From assembly GCA_965215025.1 (NCBI GenBank), contig CBDCCV010000001.1, forward strand, positions 434,001 to 498,000: 64,000 bases of DNA, written 5' to 3'. The notes under the pieces were generated by a model. The model made no database searches and was not told the DNA's origin. It saw only the letters and a program-made list of their open reading frames with translations. The position numbers and the translations under genes were made by a program. Of the stretch, positions 1 through 9,600 are shown piece by piece (positions within the stretch are counted from its first letter, which is position 1; each line of letters starts with the position of its first letter). The stretch comes from CBDCCV01 sp965215025. GTDB lineage: Bacteria > Bacteroidota > Rhodothermia > Rhodothermales > Salinibacteraceae.

Positions 1-474
1 GACTTCGAGTACGGCATCAACACGAGCGTGAGCTACCGCAGCTTTGACCTCGGCATCTTCCTGCGCGGCGTGCAGGGGCGCGACCTCCTCAACAACACGG
101 CGCTGGAGTACACCTCGAAGTTCCTGGTGAACACGAACAAGAACTTCCTGGCCGACGCGCTCGAAGGCGTGGACGAGCAGATTGCCTTCGAGGAGTCCTC
201 GCCGATCTACTCCTCGCGCTGGGTGCAGGACGCCTCGTTCCTGCGGCTCGAGTACGTCTCGCTCGGGTACGCGCTGAGCGGGGGCATCCTGCCTTCGCAG
301 GTGAGCCGTGCGCGGATCTACGTGCGCGGGAACAACCTCTTCGTGCTCACGCCCTACGACGGGTACGACCCCGAGGTGAACACGGGCGCCACGGGCACCG
401 GCTCCATCGGCATCGACTACCTCAACTACCCCAAGCCGCGCACCTTCACGGTCGGCGTGGACCTCGGCTTTTAG
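1..474 (+). CDS. SusC/RagA-family TonB-dependent outer-membrane protein, C-terminal fragment
   Basis: The frame is open from base 1, so this is the last 157 codons of a gene cut by the window edge. What remains resembles the end of a SusC barrel: alternating aromatic beta strands, the stretch WVQDASFLRLEYVSLGYAL, an IYVRGNNLFV strand followed by TPYDGYDPEVN, and a terminal GVDLGF ending in Phe as outer-membrane barrels do. The complete SusC in this window (49157-52192) ends with the same architecture (WYLSDGSYFKLRNVRLGYAL, then IYVNGTNLFTFTEYEGYTPE). SusC proteins form a TonB-powered channel that imports glycans across the outer membrane with a SusD lid. The SusD gene follows 77 bp downstream, which supports the call. 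The substrate cannot be read from this fragment. Confidence 0.93.
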   Translation, partial: DFEYGINTSVSYRSFDLGIFLRGVQGRDLLNNTALEYTSKFLVNTNKNFLADALEGVDEQIAFEESSPIYSSRWVQDASFLRLEYVSLGYALSGGILPSQVSRARIYVRGNNLFVLTPYDGYDPEVNTGATGTGSIGIDYLNYPKPRTFTVGVDLGF

Positions 475-551
475 AGGGCCGAGGAGCTTAGAGCCACCCC
501 GCAAAGCCTGACGCCCCCGCTCTCTCCCTCCCACCGAAGACGCCCCCCACC

Positions 552-2198
552 ATGCGTACACCCACCGACATGCCGGCGCGCTGGAAGTCCGTCCTCGTGG
601 CGCTTCTCGTGGCCGCGCCCGTCCTCGTGGCGCTGCCCGGCTGCACCGACCTGGCCACCGAGCCGTTCAGCGAGTTCGAGACCGATCAGTTCTTCCAAAC
701 CGAGGCGGAATACCTGGCAGCCATCGTGCCCGTCTACGCACAGCTGCGCAACATCCAGTACGCCTACCACGAGATCACGCAGATCTCCACGGATGAGACG
801 ATCATCCCCACGCGCGGGACGGACTGGGACGACGGCGGGCAGTGGCGCCGCCTCCACGCGCACGAGTGGACCACGCAGGAGGGCTACATCGCCAACGCCT
901 GGGGCGACGCCTACACCGGCATCGCCCGCGCCAACTTCGTGCTCGCGCGTCTGGAAAATCCCACCACGGAGCTGGAGTCCGCCCCGCAGTTCCGCGCTGA
1001 ATTGCGCACGCTGCGGGCCTTCTTCTACTACACGCTCATGGACCTCTACGGCAACGTCCCCATCGTGACCGCCCCGGTGACGGACCCGGACAACCCACCG
1101 GCGAACGCCACGCGCGAAGAGGTCTTCGAGTTCATCCGCACCGAACTCATGGAGTCCATCCCGGACCTCCCGCAGCCGGCGCCCCTCTTCGGGCGCGCCT
1201 CGCAGGGCTTCGCCCACGCCATCCTGGCGAACATGTACATCAACGCCGCCATCTTCACCGAGGGCGACCCCAACAGCTTCGCCCAAGGCAGCTACAACTC
1301 CTGCATGGACGTGACGCTGGACGGCGAGACGGCCTGCCAACTCGCCATCGACGAAGCCGACGCCATCTTGAACTCCGGCTCTTACGAGCTGGCCCCGAGC
1401 TACTTCGACAACTTCATCGTAGAGAGCCACACCTCGCCCGAGATCATCTTCGGGGTCGGGTACGCGGCCATCCAGAACGACGGCTGGGTCTGGCCCATGC
1501 GCACGTTGCACTACAACCTCATCAACCCCTCGCCCTGGAACGGCTGGGCCGTCCTGGCCGAGACGTATCAGTCCTTCGACGACGCCGACCCACGCAAGCA
1601 GGGGTTCCTTACCGGGCAGATGTACGAGGGGCCGGACTTCGGCTGCATCGGGAGCCAGTGCTTTAGCGACGAAAGCTTGGACATGGTGGAGAACCGCAGC
1701 GAGCAGCCGCTCACGTTCGACCTCGAGATCCCGTTCACGGGCGCGCAAGAGGGCGACGGCGTGCGGCTCCTGAAGTGGGAGATGGACTCCGACATCGTGG
1801 GCGGCCACATGGGGAACGACCTCACGCTCTTCCGCCTGGGCGAGATCTACCTCATCAAGGCCGAGGCGCTCTGGCAGCAGGGCAACGACGGCGAGGCGCT
1901 CGACCTCCTCAACGACTTGCGCGCGCGCGCCTCCGAGTCGGAGCTGGCCGGCGTGGGGGATGACGACGACCTTGAACTTGCGCCGCTCACAAGCTTGAGC
2001 GAGGACGTCTTCCTCCAGGCCCGCCTGCACGAGCTGATCAACGAGCTGAAGCGGCGCCAGGACCTCATCCGCTTCGGGCAGTTCACCGCCGGGACATGGG
2101 AGTACAAGGACGTCAGCGACGCCTACCGCGCGCTCATGCCCATCCCACAGGGGCAGATCGACGCCAATCCGAATCTGAACCAGAATCCCGGCTATTGA
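552..2198 (+). CDS. SusD/RagB-family outer-membrane glycan-binding lipoprotein
   Basis: The 548-residue length is typical of SusD. A lipoprotein signal peptide ends in the lipobox LPGC, with acylated Cys at residue 31. The N-terminal region (FSEFETDQFFQTEAEY, then AYTGIARANFVL) and the RAFFYYTLMDLYGNVPIVT segment match the TPR-like SusD core. The C-terminus has the family pattern LFRLGEIYLIKAEAL, LNDLRARA, LHELINELKRRQDLIRFG and a final PNLNQNPGY. SusD binds glycan at the cell surface and caps the SusC channel. It follows the SusC fragment closely and is probably co-transcribed with it. There is no clear Shine-Dalgarno site, as is common in this phylum. No PDZ insertion is present, unlike the second SusD at 47201-49093. 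Confidence 0.95.
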   Translation: MRTPTDMPARWKSVLVALLVAAPVLVALPGCTDLATEPFSEFETDQFFQTEAEYLAAIVPVYAQLRNIQYAYHEITQISTDETIIPTRGTDWDDGGQWRRLHAHEWTTQEGYIANAWGDAYTGIARANFVLARLENPTTELESAPQFRAELRTLRAFFYYTLMDLYGNVPIVTAPVTDPDNPPANATREEVFEFIRTELMESIPDLPQPAPLFGRASQGFAHAILANMYINAAIFTEGDPNSFAQGSYNSCMDVTLDGETACQLAIDEADAILNSGSYELAPSYFDNFIVESHTSPEIIFGVGYAAIQNDGWVWPMRTLHYNLINPSPWNGWAVLAETYQSFDDADPRKQGFLTGQMYEGPDFGCIGSQCFSDESLDMVENRSEQPLTFDLEIPFTGAQEGDGVRLLKWEMDSDIVGGHMGNDLTLFRLGEIYLIKAEALWQQGNDGEALDLLNDLRARASESELAGVGDDDDLELAPLTSLSEDVFLQARLHELINELKRRQDLIRFGQFTAGTWEYKDVSDAYRALMPIPQGQIDANPNLNQNPGY

Positions 2199-2373
2199 AT
2201 CGAGCCGCCGGAGGGAGTGCGAGGAGGATGCGGGCGCGGGCGACGTGTAAACGGCATAGCTTTCCGGCCGCGAAGCCCGGCGTGCCGCCTCGGCCGCTGG
2301 GCTTCGCCCTGCGCAACGCACGCCCTCTTTACGCAAGCTGAAGACCACGCGCCGGCTTACCAAGCCGCCTGCT

Positions 2374-2721
2374 CTAAGCCAGCTTGATGCTTCGCCGCGC
2401 CAGCGCCCCAGCGATCCCCTGCTCTTTGGCGAGCGCGCTGGTGGAACAAACGAATAGATCCACCGGCAGGGGTGCGCCGAGGAAAGCGCGCGCCGCTATC
2501 TCCTGCGCGGCCTTGCGGACGGCCTCGCTTGGAACTTCAACGACGACGTCCGCATCGGAGCGCGGGGTGGCCGTGCCGGCGGCCAGCGAGCCGAAGAGGT
2601 GCACGGCCACGACGAGGTCGCACGCGGCCTTCGCCTCATGTGCGCACGCCTTGAGCGCCTCGATGGCGGCGTCCTGATCAAGAAAGCGACTGCTCTGCAA
2701 CGTCGTAAATACGCTGGGCAT
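2374..2721 (-). CDS. Minimal nucleotidyltransferase (MNT), partner of HEPN gene
   Basis: The protein is 115 residues if translation starts at the ATG at 2721; an upstream start at 2781 would overlap the HEPN gene further and adds no conserved sequence. The signature VHLFGSLAAGTATPRSDAD matches the nucleotidyltransferase GS-x(n)-DxD motif, with Asp residues for metal binding, followed by VDLFVCSTSA. MNT/HEPN pairs are known as toxin-antitoxin or abortive-type modules in which the MNT adenylylates the HEPN ribonuclease. That role here is inferred from family and gene order. It overlaps the 3' end of the HEPN gene by 44 bp, so the two are translationally linked. The pair lies opposite to the surrounding SusCD/FG-GAP genes and splits them. 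Confidence 0.85.
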   Translation of the reverse strand: MPSVFTTLQSSRFLDQDAAIEALKACAHEAKAACDLVVAVHLFGSLAAGTATPRSDADVVVEVPSEAVRKAAQEIAARAFLGAPLPVDLFVCSTSALAKEQGIAGALARRSIKLA

Positions 2722-3067
2722 CTCGGATGGCCTGCTGGGCCTCTGCTTCCGTGTAGTAATCGAAGGGCGCTCCGGCGTCAAAGCCGTTGGGGTACCGCGT
2801 GGGGATGTAGTGCTTGTCCAGCCGCTGAGCAGCCTGGATCAGGTCGTCGGTAACGGGAAAACGTTCTCCGATGTCCTTTAGCAGGCGCGTGATAGCGTGG
2901 CCCCATCCCTCTCCGTTCATGCTTAGGATGACCGCCTTGACGGCTTTCTCGGCGGCCTGGTGCGCGGCAAAACAGGCCCAGTCGTAGTCGCCTGCATCGA
3001 GGGCGTGGCGCGCGTGGCCGAGGTCGTGGGCGCTCTGTTTCAACCAATCTGCTGCGCGGTCAGCCAT
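2678..3067 (-). CDS. HEPN domain protein, partner of MNT
   Basis: This 129-residue protein has the HEPN pattern: ADWLKQSAHDLGHARHAL, then YDWACFAAHQAAEKAVKA, then a helix with GHAITRLL and the C-terminal YIPTRYPNGF block seen in HEPN proteins paired with MNTs. I do not see a clear Rx4-6H ribonuclease motif; the nearest is RLDKH just before YIPTRYP, so nuclease activity is uncertain. It is the first gene of a two-gene minus-strand operon with the MNT gene, which starts inside its 3' end. Its start is only 9 bp from the divergent FG-GAP lipoprotein gene at 3077, so the two promoters must share or overlap this short region. Confidence 0.87.
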   Translation of the reverse strand: MADRAADWLKQSAHDLGHARHALDAGDYDWACFAAHQAAEKAVKAVILSMNGEGWGHAITRLLKDIGERFPVTDDLIQAAQRLDKHYIPTRYPNGFDAGAPFDYYTEAEAQQAIRDAQRIYDVAEQSLS

Positions 3068-3076
3068 CTCACTTCC

Positions 3077-6000
3077 ATGACGTTTCGTACCGAAAAAACG
3101 ATCCGGGCGCTTCTCATCATCTTACTGGCTCTGCCGGTAGGATGTGCCGGCCTGGCAGGGTGCGCCAGCGAGGACGACGCGGCCCCCGCGTGGGCCGGGC
3201 GCGACAGCATCGAGGCCGGCGAGACGCTCTTCACCAAGCTGCCGCCCGCGTACACCGGCCTCGACTTCGCCAACGATCTCACGTTCTCTGAAGACTTCAA
3301 CGTCTTCACCTACCGCAACTACTACAACGGCGGCGGCGTGGGCCTCGGCGACGTGAGCGGCGACGGCCTGCCGGACCTCTACCTCACCGCAAACCAGCTT
3401 CCCAACCGGCTCTACCTCAACCGAGGCGGCTTTCGGTTCGAGGACGTGACCGAAGTAGCCGGCGTGGCCGGGCGGCGCGAGTGGTCCACCGGCGTCAGTT
3501 TTGCCGACGTCAACGGCGACGGGCGCCTCGACCTCTACGTCTCCAACGCCGGCAACGCCGCCGGGGATGATAAGCAGAACGAGCTGTTCATCAACCAGGG
3601 CACCGGGCCGGACGGCATCCCCACCTTTTCCGAAGAGGCCGAGGCGTACGGCCTCGCCGACGAGGGCTACTCCACGCACGCCGCCTTCTTCGACTACGAC
3701 CGCGACGGCGACCTCGACCTCTACCTCCTCAACAACTCCTTCCGCTCGGTCTCCTCGTTCGGCCTCAAAAACATCCGCCACGTCCGCGACGACAAGGGCG
3801 GCGACAAGCTTTTTCGCAACGATGAAGGGCAGTTCGTAGACGTAAGCGAGGAGGCCGGCATCTTCGGGAGCGAGATCGCCTTTGGCCTCGGCGTCACCGT
3901 CGGCGACGTGGACCGCGACGGTTGGCCCGACCTCTACGTCTCGAATGACTTCTTCGAGCGCGACTACCTGTATATGAACCAGCAGGACGGCACCTTCCGC
4001 GAGGTGCTTCCCGAGGCGATGCCCCACATCAGCCTCTCCTCCATGGGCGCCGACATGGCCGACATCGACGGCGACGCCTACCCGGAGATCTACGTCACGG
4101 ACATGCTCCCGGAAGAGGACGCGCGCCAGAAGACGACCTCCGTCTTCGAGTCGTGGAACGTGTACCAGGCCAAGCTGCGCAACGACTACCACCACCAGAT
4201 CATGCGCAACGCGCTCCACCGCAACAACCGCGACCCCGCCGGGCCGGGACAGGCTCCCACCTTCAGCGAGGTGGCCCCGCTCGCTGGCGTCGAGGCCACG
4301 GACTGGAGCTGGGGCGCCCTCTTTGCCGACCTCGACCTCGACGGCCGAAACGACCTCTTCGTCGCCAACGGCATCTACAAGGACCTCACGAATCAGGACT
4401 TCATCGACTTCTTCGCCAACGACATCCGCTCGATGGCGCGCGGGAAGGCCATTGACGAAGACCGCAAGTACGCCCGGCTCCTAGAGAAAATCCCCTCGAC
4501 GCCCATCCCCAACTACGCCTTTCGGAACACAGGCGGCCTCTCTTTCGAGAACGCGACGGAAAGCTGGGGCCTGGGCACGCCGGGCTTCTCCAACGGCGCC
4601 GCCTACGGGGATCTTGACCAGGACGGCGACCTCGACCTCGTCGTCAACAACGTGAACATGGGCGCCTTCGTCTACCGCAACGAGGCGGATGAGAAGCTCT
4701 CCGGAAACCACTGGCTCCGCGTCCGCCTTGAAGGCGCGGGCAAAAACCGCCTGGGCGTGGGCGCGCAGGTGACGGCCACGGCGCCCGATGGAAAAACGTT
4801 CTACCGCGAGCAGATCCCGCAGCGCGGCTTCCAGTCCTCGGTCGATCCCGTGCTTCTCTTTGGCCTCGGCGCCGTGGACACGCTCGCCGCTCTGCGCGTG
4901 GACTGGCCCGATGGCACGGCGCAAATCCTCGAAAACGTCGCCGCAAACCAGACGCTCACCCTCCGCCAAAGAGACGCCCGCCCCGCCAGCGACCCCGGCA
5001 ACGGAAGGGCCGACACGGCTCGCGCGCCCGCGCCAGAGCCGCTCTTCGCCGACGTGACCGAGGAAATAGACCTCGGCGGCTACGCGCACGCGGAGAACGA
5101 CTTCGTGGACTTCGACCGCGAGCGGCTCCTTCCGAAGATGCTCTCCACCGAGGGGCCGCCCGCCGCTGTGGGCGACGTCAACGGCGACGGCCTCGACGAC
5201 GTCTTCCTCGGCGGCGCCAAAGAGCAGCCCGGCCGCCTCCTCGTGCAGCAGCGCGGCGGCGGCTTCGCCTCCACAAACGAGGCACTGTTCGAGAAGGACA
5301 AGATCTCCGAAGACCTCGGCGCCGCCTTTTTCGACGCCGATGGGGACGGCGACCTCGACCTCTACGTCGCCTCCGGAGGGAACGAGTTCTCCGGCCGCGC
5401 GCCCGCGCTCAAGGACCGGCTCTACCTCAACGCCGGCGGCGGCGATTTCGAGAAAGCCAGCGGACGGCTCCCCTCGCGCTACGCCAGCTCCTCAGCCGGA
5501 CGCCCGGCCGACTTTGACGGAGATGGCGACACGGACCTCTTCGTCGGCGCGCGGCTCGTGCCGTGGCGCTACGGCGTCGTCCCCGAAAGCGCGCTCCTGG
5601 AGAACGACGGTACAGGCCGCTTCCGCGACGTGACCGAAGAAAAAGCGCCCGCCCTAAAAACGCTCGGCCTCGTCACCGACGCCGTCTGGGCCGATGCCAC
5701 GGGCGACGGGCGTGCGGACCTCGTCGTCGTAGGCGAATGGATGCCGATCACGATTCTGGAGAACACGGGCGGCGTCCTCACGCCGCTCGACACGCCCGGC
5801 CTGGAAAAAAGCCACGGCTGGTGGAATACCATCGCCGCCGAGGACTTCGACGGGGACGGCGATGTGGACTTCGTCGCCGGCAACCTCGGCCTCAACACGC
5901 GCCTAACGGCCAAGCCCGACGCGCCGGCTACGCTCCACGTGGGCGACTTCGACCGCAACGGCTCCGTGGACCAGATCCTCGCCCTGCACCGCGACGGCGC

Positions 6001-6556
6001 CAGCCGCCCCTTCCTCCTCAAAGACGAACTCGGCCGCGAACTCACCTTCGTCCAGAAGAAGTTCACCCAGCACGCCGATTACGCCGGTGCCTCGGTAGAG
6101 GACGTGCTCTCCGAGGAGCAGCTGGCCCACGCCGAGGTCCGCCGCGCCTACACCTTCGCCACGTCGCTTATCGAGAACAAAGGCGGCGGCTCTTTCGAGA
6201 TCCGCCCGCTCCCGACCGAGGCGCAGCTCGCGCCCACCTACGCCGCGCTGCCGGGCGACTTCGACGGCGACGGTCACACGGACCTCCTCCTGGGTGGCAA
6301 CTTCCACGCCGTCAAGCCGCAGATCGGGCGGATGGACGCCAGCTACGGCCTCTTCCTCCGGGGCAACGGCGCGGGCGGCTTCGCGCCGGTGCCCGCGCGC
6401 GAGAGCGGCTTCCGCCTTCAGGGTGAGGTGCGCGCCCTCCGCCTCGTAGAAGACGCCGAGCGCGGGCGCCTCGTCCTCGTCGTCAAAAACGACGCCGCGC
6501 CGCAGGTTTTTGCCATCGGGCGCAGCCTCGACAGTCAGCCCTCGGCGCGCAGGTAG
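3077..6556 (+). CDS. FG-GAP/VCBS repeat and ASPIC/UnbV domain lipoprotein (CRTAC1-like), copy 1
   Basis: The protein is 1159 residues from the ATG at 3077; the open frame extends to 2960 but that part overlaps the HEPN gene. The signal peptide ends in LAGC (Cys 29), so it is an exported lipoprotein. About 14 calcium-binding FG-GAP motifs are spread along it, for example DVNGDGRLDLY, DYDRDGDLDLY, DLDQDGDLDLV and DFDGDGHTDLL, implying two beta-propeller halves. An ASPIC/UnbV domain lies near residues 545-635 (NHWLRVRLEGAGKNRLGVGA through VDWPDGTAQILENV). The function of CRTAC1-like proteins in Bacteroidota is not established; a surface glycan-binding or adhesive role next to SusCD is inference. 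The TAG stop lies inside a 28-bp palindromic repeat. Copy 2 follows directly. Confidence 0.93.
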   Translation: MTFRTEKTIRALLIILLALPVGCAGLAGCASEDDAAPAWAGRDSIEAGETLFTKLPPAYTGLDFANDLTFSEDFNVFTYRNYYNGGGVGLGDVSGDGLPDLYLTANQLPNRLYLNRGGFRFEDVTEVAGVAGRREWSTGVSFADVNGDGRLDLYVSNAGNAAGDDKQNELFINQGTGPDGIPTFSEEAEAYGLADEGYSTHAAFFDYDRDGDLDLYLLNNSFRSVSSFGLKNIRHVRDDKGGDKLFRNDEGQFVDVSEEAGIFGSEIAFGLGVTVGDVDRDGWPDLYVSNDFFERDYLYMNQQDGTFREVLPEAMPHISLSSMGADMADIDGDAYPEIYVTDMLPEEDARQKTTSVFESWNVYQAKLRNDYHHQIMRNALHRNNRDPAGPGQAPTFSEVAPLAGVEATDWSWGALFADLDLDGRNDLFVANGIYKDLTNQDFIDFFANDIRSMARGKAIDEDRKYARLLEKIPSTPIPNYAFRNTGGLSFENATESWGLGTPGFSNGAAYGDLDQDGDLDLVVNNVNMGAFVYRNEADEKLSGNHWLRVRLEGAGKNRLGVGAQVTATAPDGKTFYREQIPQRGFQSSVDPVLLFGLGAVDTLAALRVDWPDGTAQILENVAANQTLTLRQRDARPASDPGNGRADTARAPAPEPLFADVTEEIDLGGYAHAENDFVDFDRERLLPKMLSTEGPPAAVGDVNGDGLDDVFLGGAKEQPGRLLVQQRGGGFASTNEALFEKDKISEDLGAAFFDADGDGDLDLYVASGGNEFSGRAPALKDRLYLNAGGGDFEKASGRLPSRYASSSAGRPADFDGDGDTDLFVGARLVPWRYGVVPESALLENDGTGRFRDVTEEKAPALKTLGLVTDAVWADATGDGRADLVVVGEWMPITILENTGGVLTPLDTPGLEKSHGWWNTIAAEDFDGDGDVDFVAGNLGLNTRLTAKPDAPATLHVGDFDRNGSVDQILALHRDGASRPFLLKDELGRELTFVQKKFTQHADYAGASVEDVLSEEQLAHAEVRRAYTFATSLIENKGGGSFEIRPLPTEAQLAPTYAALPGDFDGDGHTDLLLGGNFHAVKPQIGRMDASYGLFLRGNGAGGFAPVPARESGFRLQGEVRALRLVEDAERGRLVLVVKNDAAPQVFAIGRSLDSQPSARR

Positions 6557-6580
6557 GGACGCGATATATCGTGTCCCTAC
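6553..6580. repeat. 28-bp palindromic repeat, member 1 of the GTAG/CTAC family
   Basis: The left arm GTAGGGACGCGATAT pairs with the right arm ATATCGTGTCCCTAC around the centre, with one mismatch pair. It supplies the TAG stop codon of the preceding gene. It is nearly identical to the member at 26894-26921, and others lie at 20962, 24874 and 26055. Confidence 0.85.
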
Positions 6581-6648
6581 GCCAAGGACAACGCAAAAAC
6601 GCTCTGCCCCACGCCAACGTTTTCCGCATACCGCCCGCGCCAACTGGC

Positions 6649-9600
6649 ATGATTCTGCGCCTCGCCGCCCTCCTGCTCCTCCTCGCCGCCGCGCTCGGCG
6701 GGGCCGGCTGCGGAAGCGCGGATGCCGAGGGCGAGGCGCCGACGCTCTTCCGCCGCCTGCCGCCCGCCGAGACGGGCGTCGGCTTCGAGAACGTGCTGGC
6801 CGAAGGCGCCGACTTCAACATCCTCAATTACCTCTACTACTACAACGGCGGCGGTGTGGCCGTGGGCGACGTCAACCAAGACGGCCTGCCCGACCTCTTC
6901 TTTACCGCCAACGAGGGTGCCAACCGGCTCTACCTGGGCCGGGGCGGTTTCCGCTTCGATGACGTGACCGAAAAAGCGGGCGTGGCCGGCACGGGCGACT
7001 GGTCCACCGGCGCCACGATGGCCGACGTCAACGGCGACGGCCGGCTCGACCTCTACGTCGCCAACGTGGGCGGCGCGCTCGGGCGAAGAGGTCGCAACGA
7101 GCTGTTCATCAACGAGGGCGCGGGCGCGGATGGCGTGCCCACCTTTTCCGAAGAGGCGGGGGCGTACGGCCTGGGCTTCAAAGGCTACGCCACGCAGGCG
7201 GCGTTTTTCGACTACGACCGCGACGGCGACCTCGACGCTTTTCTCCTGAACCACGCCGTCCACACCGCGCGCTCGTTCGGGCGGGCCGAAGAGCGCCTGC
7301 GCCGCGACTCCCTGGCCGGCGACCGCCTTCTGGAAAACCGCGAAGGCCGCTTCGTGGACGTAAGCGAAAGGGCCGGCATCCACGGCGGCCCCACCGGCTA
7401 CGGCCTGAGCGTGACGGTGAGCGACTTCGACCAAGACGGCTGGCCCGACCTCTACGTCGCCAACGACTTTCACGAGGACGACTTCCTCTACTTCAACAAC
7501 GGCGATGGGACGTTCACCGAATCCATCAAAACGGCCACGGGCCACACGAGTCATTATTCGATGGGCACCGACGCGGCCGACCTCGACGGCGACGCGCGGC
7601 CCGACCTCGTGGCGCTCGACATGCTGCCCGTGCGTGAGAGCGTGCTCAAGACCTCGGCCGGCGCCGAGGGCCTCACGACGTACGAGATGAAGCGGCGCTT
7701 CGGCTACCACCACCAAATCGTGCGCAACACGCTCCAACTCAACCGCGGCCAAAGGCGCTTTAGCGACGTCGGCCCGCTCGCCGGCATCGAGGCCACGGAC
7801 TGGAGCTGGGCGCCGCTCCTGGCCGACTTTGACCTCGACGGGCGCACCGATCTCTTCATCACCAACGGGATCTACCGCCGGCCCAACGACCTCGACTACA
7901 TCAACTACGTCTCCGACGTGGCCATCCAGGCCTCGCTCGAAAAAGGCATTACCGAGGCGAACCTGGCGCTGCTCCAGCGGATGCCGCAGATCAAGATCCC
8001 CAACTACGCCTTCCGGAACCGGGGCGATCTGCGCTTCGAGAGCGAAGCCGCCGCCTGGGGCCTCGATCACGAAGGCTTTTCCACCGGCGCCGCCTATGCC
8101 GACCTCGACCGCGACGGCGACCTCGACCTCGTGGTGAGCAACCTCGGCGAGCCGGCCGCCCTCTACGAAAACCGCGCTGACAGCCTTTTCCCGCAGCATC
8201 GCTACCTGGCCGTCCGCCTCCGCGGCGAAGGGAAGAACACGGCCGGCCTCGGCACGCGCGTAGTGCTCTGGGTCGGCGGCCAGCGCTGGATGCAGGAGCA
8301 GCACCCCGTGCGCGGGTGGCTCTCCTCCGTCGAGCCACGCCTTGTGTTTGGCTTGGGCGAAGCGGATGCCGTGGACTCGCTCACCGTCGTCTGGCCGGAC
8401 GGGCGGTTTCAGACGCTCCGCGACGTGCGCGCCAACCAGCCCGTCACGCTGCGCCAATCGGAAGCCGGCGGCGCCTACCGCTACGACACGGCTGGCCCGG
8501 AGCGGCTGCTCTTCGAGGACGTGACAGAGGAGATCGGACTCGCCTACCGCCACGCCGAGAACCGCTTCAACGACTTCACCCGCGAGCCGCTCATGCCGCA
8601 CAAGCTCTCCACCGAAGGCCCCGCGCTCGTTGTTGGAGACGTAAACGGCGACGGCCTCGACGATTTCTTCGTCGGCGGCGCCAAGGAGCAGTCCGGTCAG
8701 CTTCTCGTGCAGCAGGCCGACCCCGGCGCCGGGGCAGGCTCCACCTTCGCTCCCACCAGCGAAGCTACGTTCGCCAAAGACCGCCTCGCCGAGGACACCG
8801 ACGCCGCCTTCTTCGACGCCGACGGGGACGGCGACCTCGACCTCTACGTCGCCAGTGGCGGGAACGAGTTCTGGGGCGAGGCCTCCGCGCTCCAAGACCG
8901 CCTCTACCTCAACGCAGGCGAAGGCCGCTTCCGCCGCGCTGAGGGGGCGCTGCCCCGCCTCTTCGCTCACACGGCCACCGTCGCCCCGGCGGATTTTGAC
9001 GGGGACGGCGACGTGGACCTCTTCGTCGGCAGCCGCGCGGTGGTCAAAAACTACGGCGCCGTGCCGCCCAGCTTCCTCCTCGAAAACGACGGCACAGGCC
9101 GCTTCCGCGACGTCACGGCCGAAAAGGCCGAGGCGCTTGCCACCGCCGGCATGGTCACCGGCGCGGCGTGGGCCGACCTCGGCGGCGACGCGCGCCCGGA
9201 CCTCGTCGTCGTGGGCGAGTGGATGGCGCCGCGCCTCTTCGTGCAGCAAGACGATGGGCGCTTCGCCGAACGCACCGGGGCCGCCAGCCTCGCAGATCAA
9301 ACCGGCTGGTGGAGCGCCGTGACCGCCACCGACATCGACGGCGACGGCGACGCCGACCTCGCCCTGGGCAACCTCGGCCTTAACGCCCGGCTCAAGGCCA
9401 TGCCCGAGCAGCCCGTCCGCCTCTACCTCCACGACTTCGACCAAAACGGCACGCCTGATCCGCTCCTGACGCACTACACCGGCGGCACGAGCTACCCCTT
9501 CGCCTCACGCGACGCGCTCTTCGGGCAGATCGAACCGCTCAAGAAAAAGTACGCCTCCTACACCGACTTCGGCGCGCAGCGGATGGAGGACCTGTTCTCA

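Noticed and set aside
2960..3076. 39-residue upstream extension of the first FG-GAP lipoprotein
   Set aside because: It runs through the opposite-strand HEPN gene and lacks a signal peptide; the ATG at 3077 precedes the lipobox.
6577..9474. 965-residue open frame antisense to the second FG-GAP gene
   Set aside because: Its codons mirror the FG-GAP gene; the protein is low complexity (VAVEVEVA-type) with no recognisable domain. High GC commonly leaves the antisense frame open.
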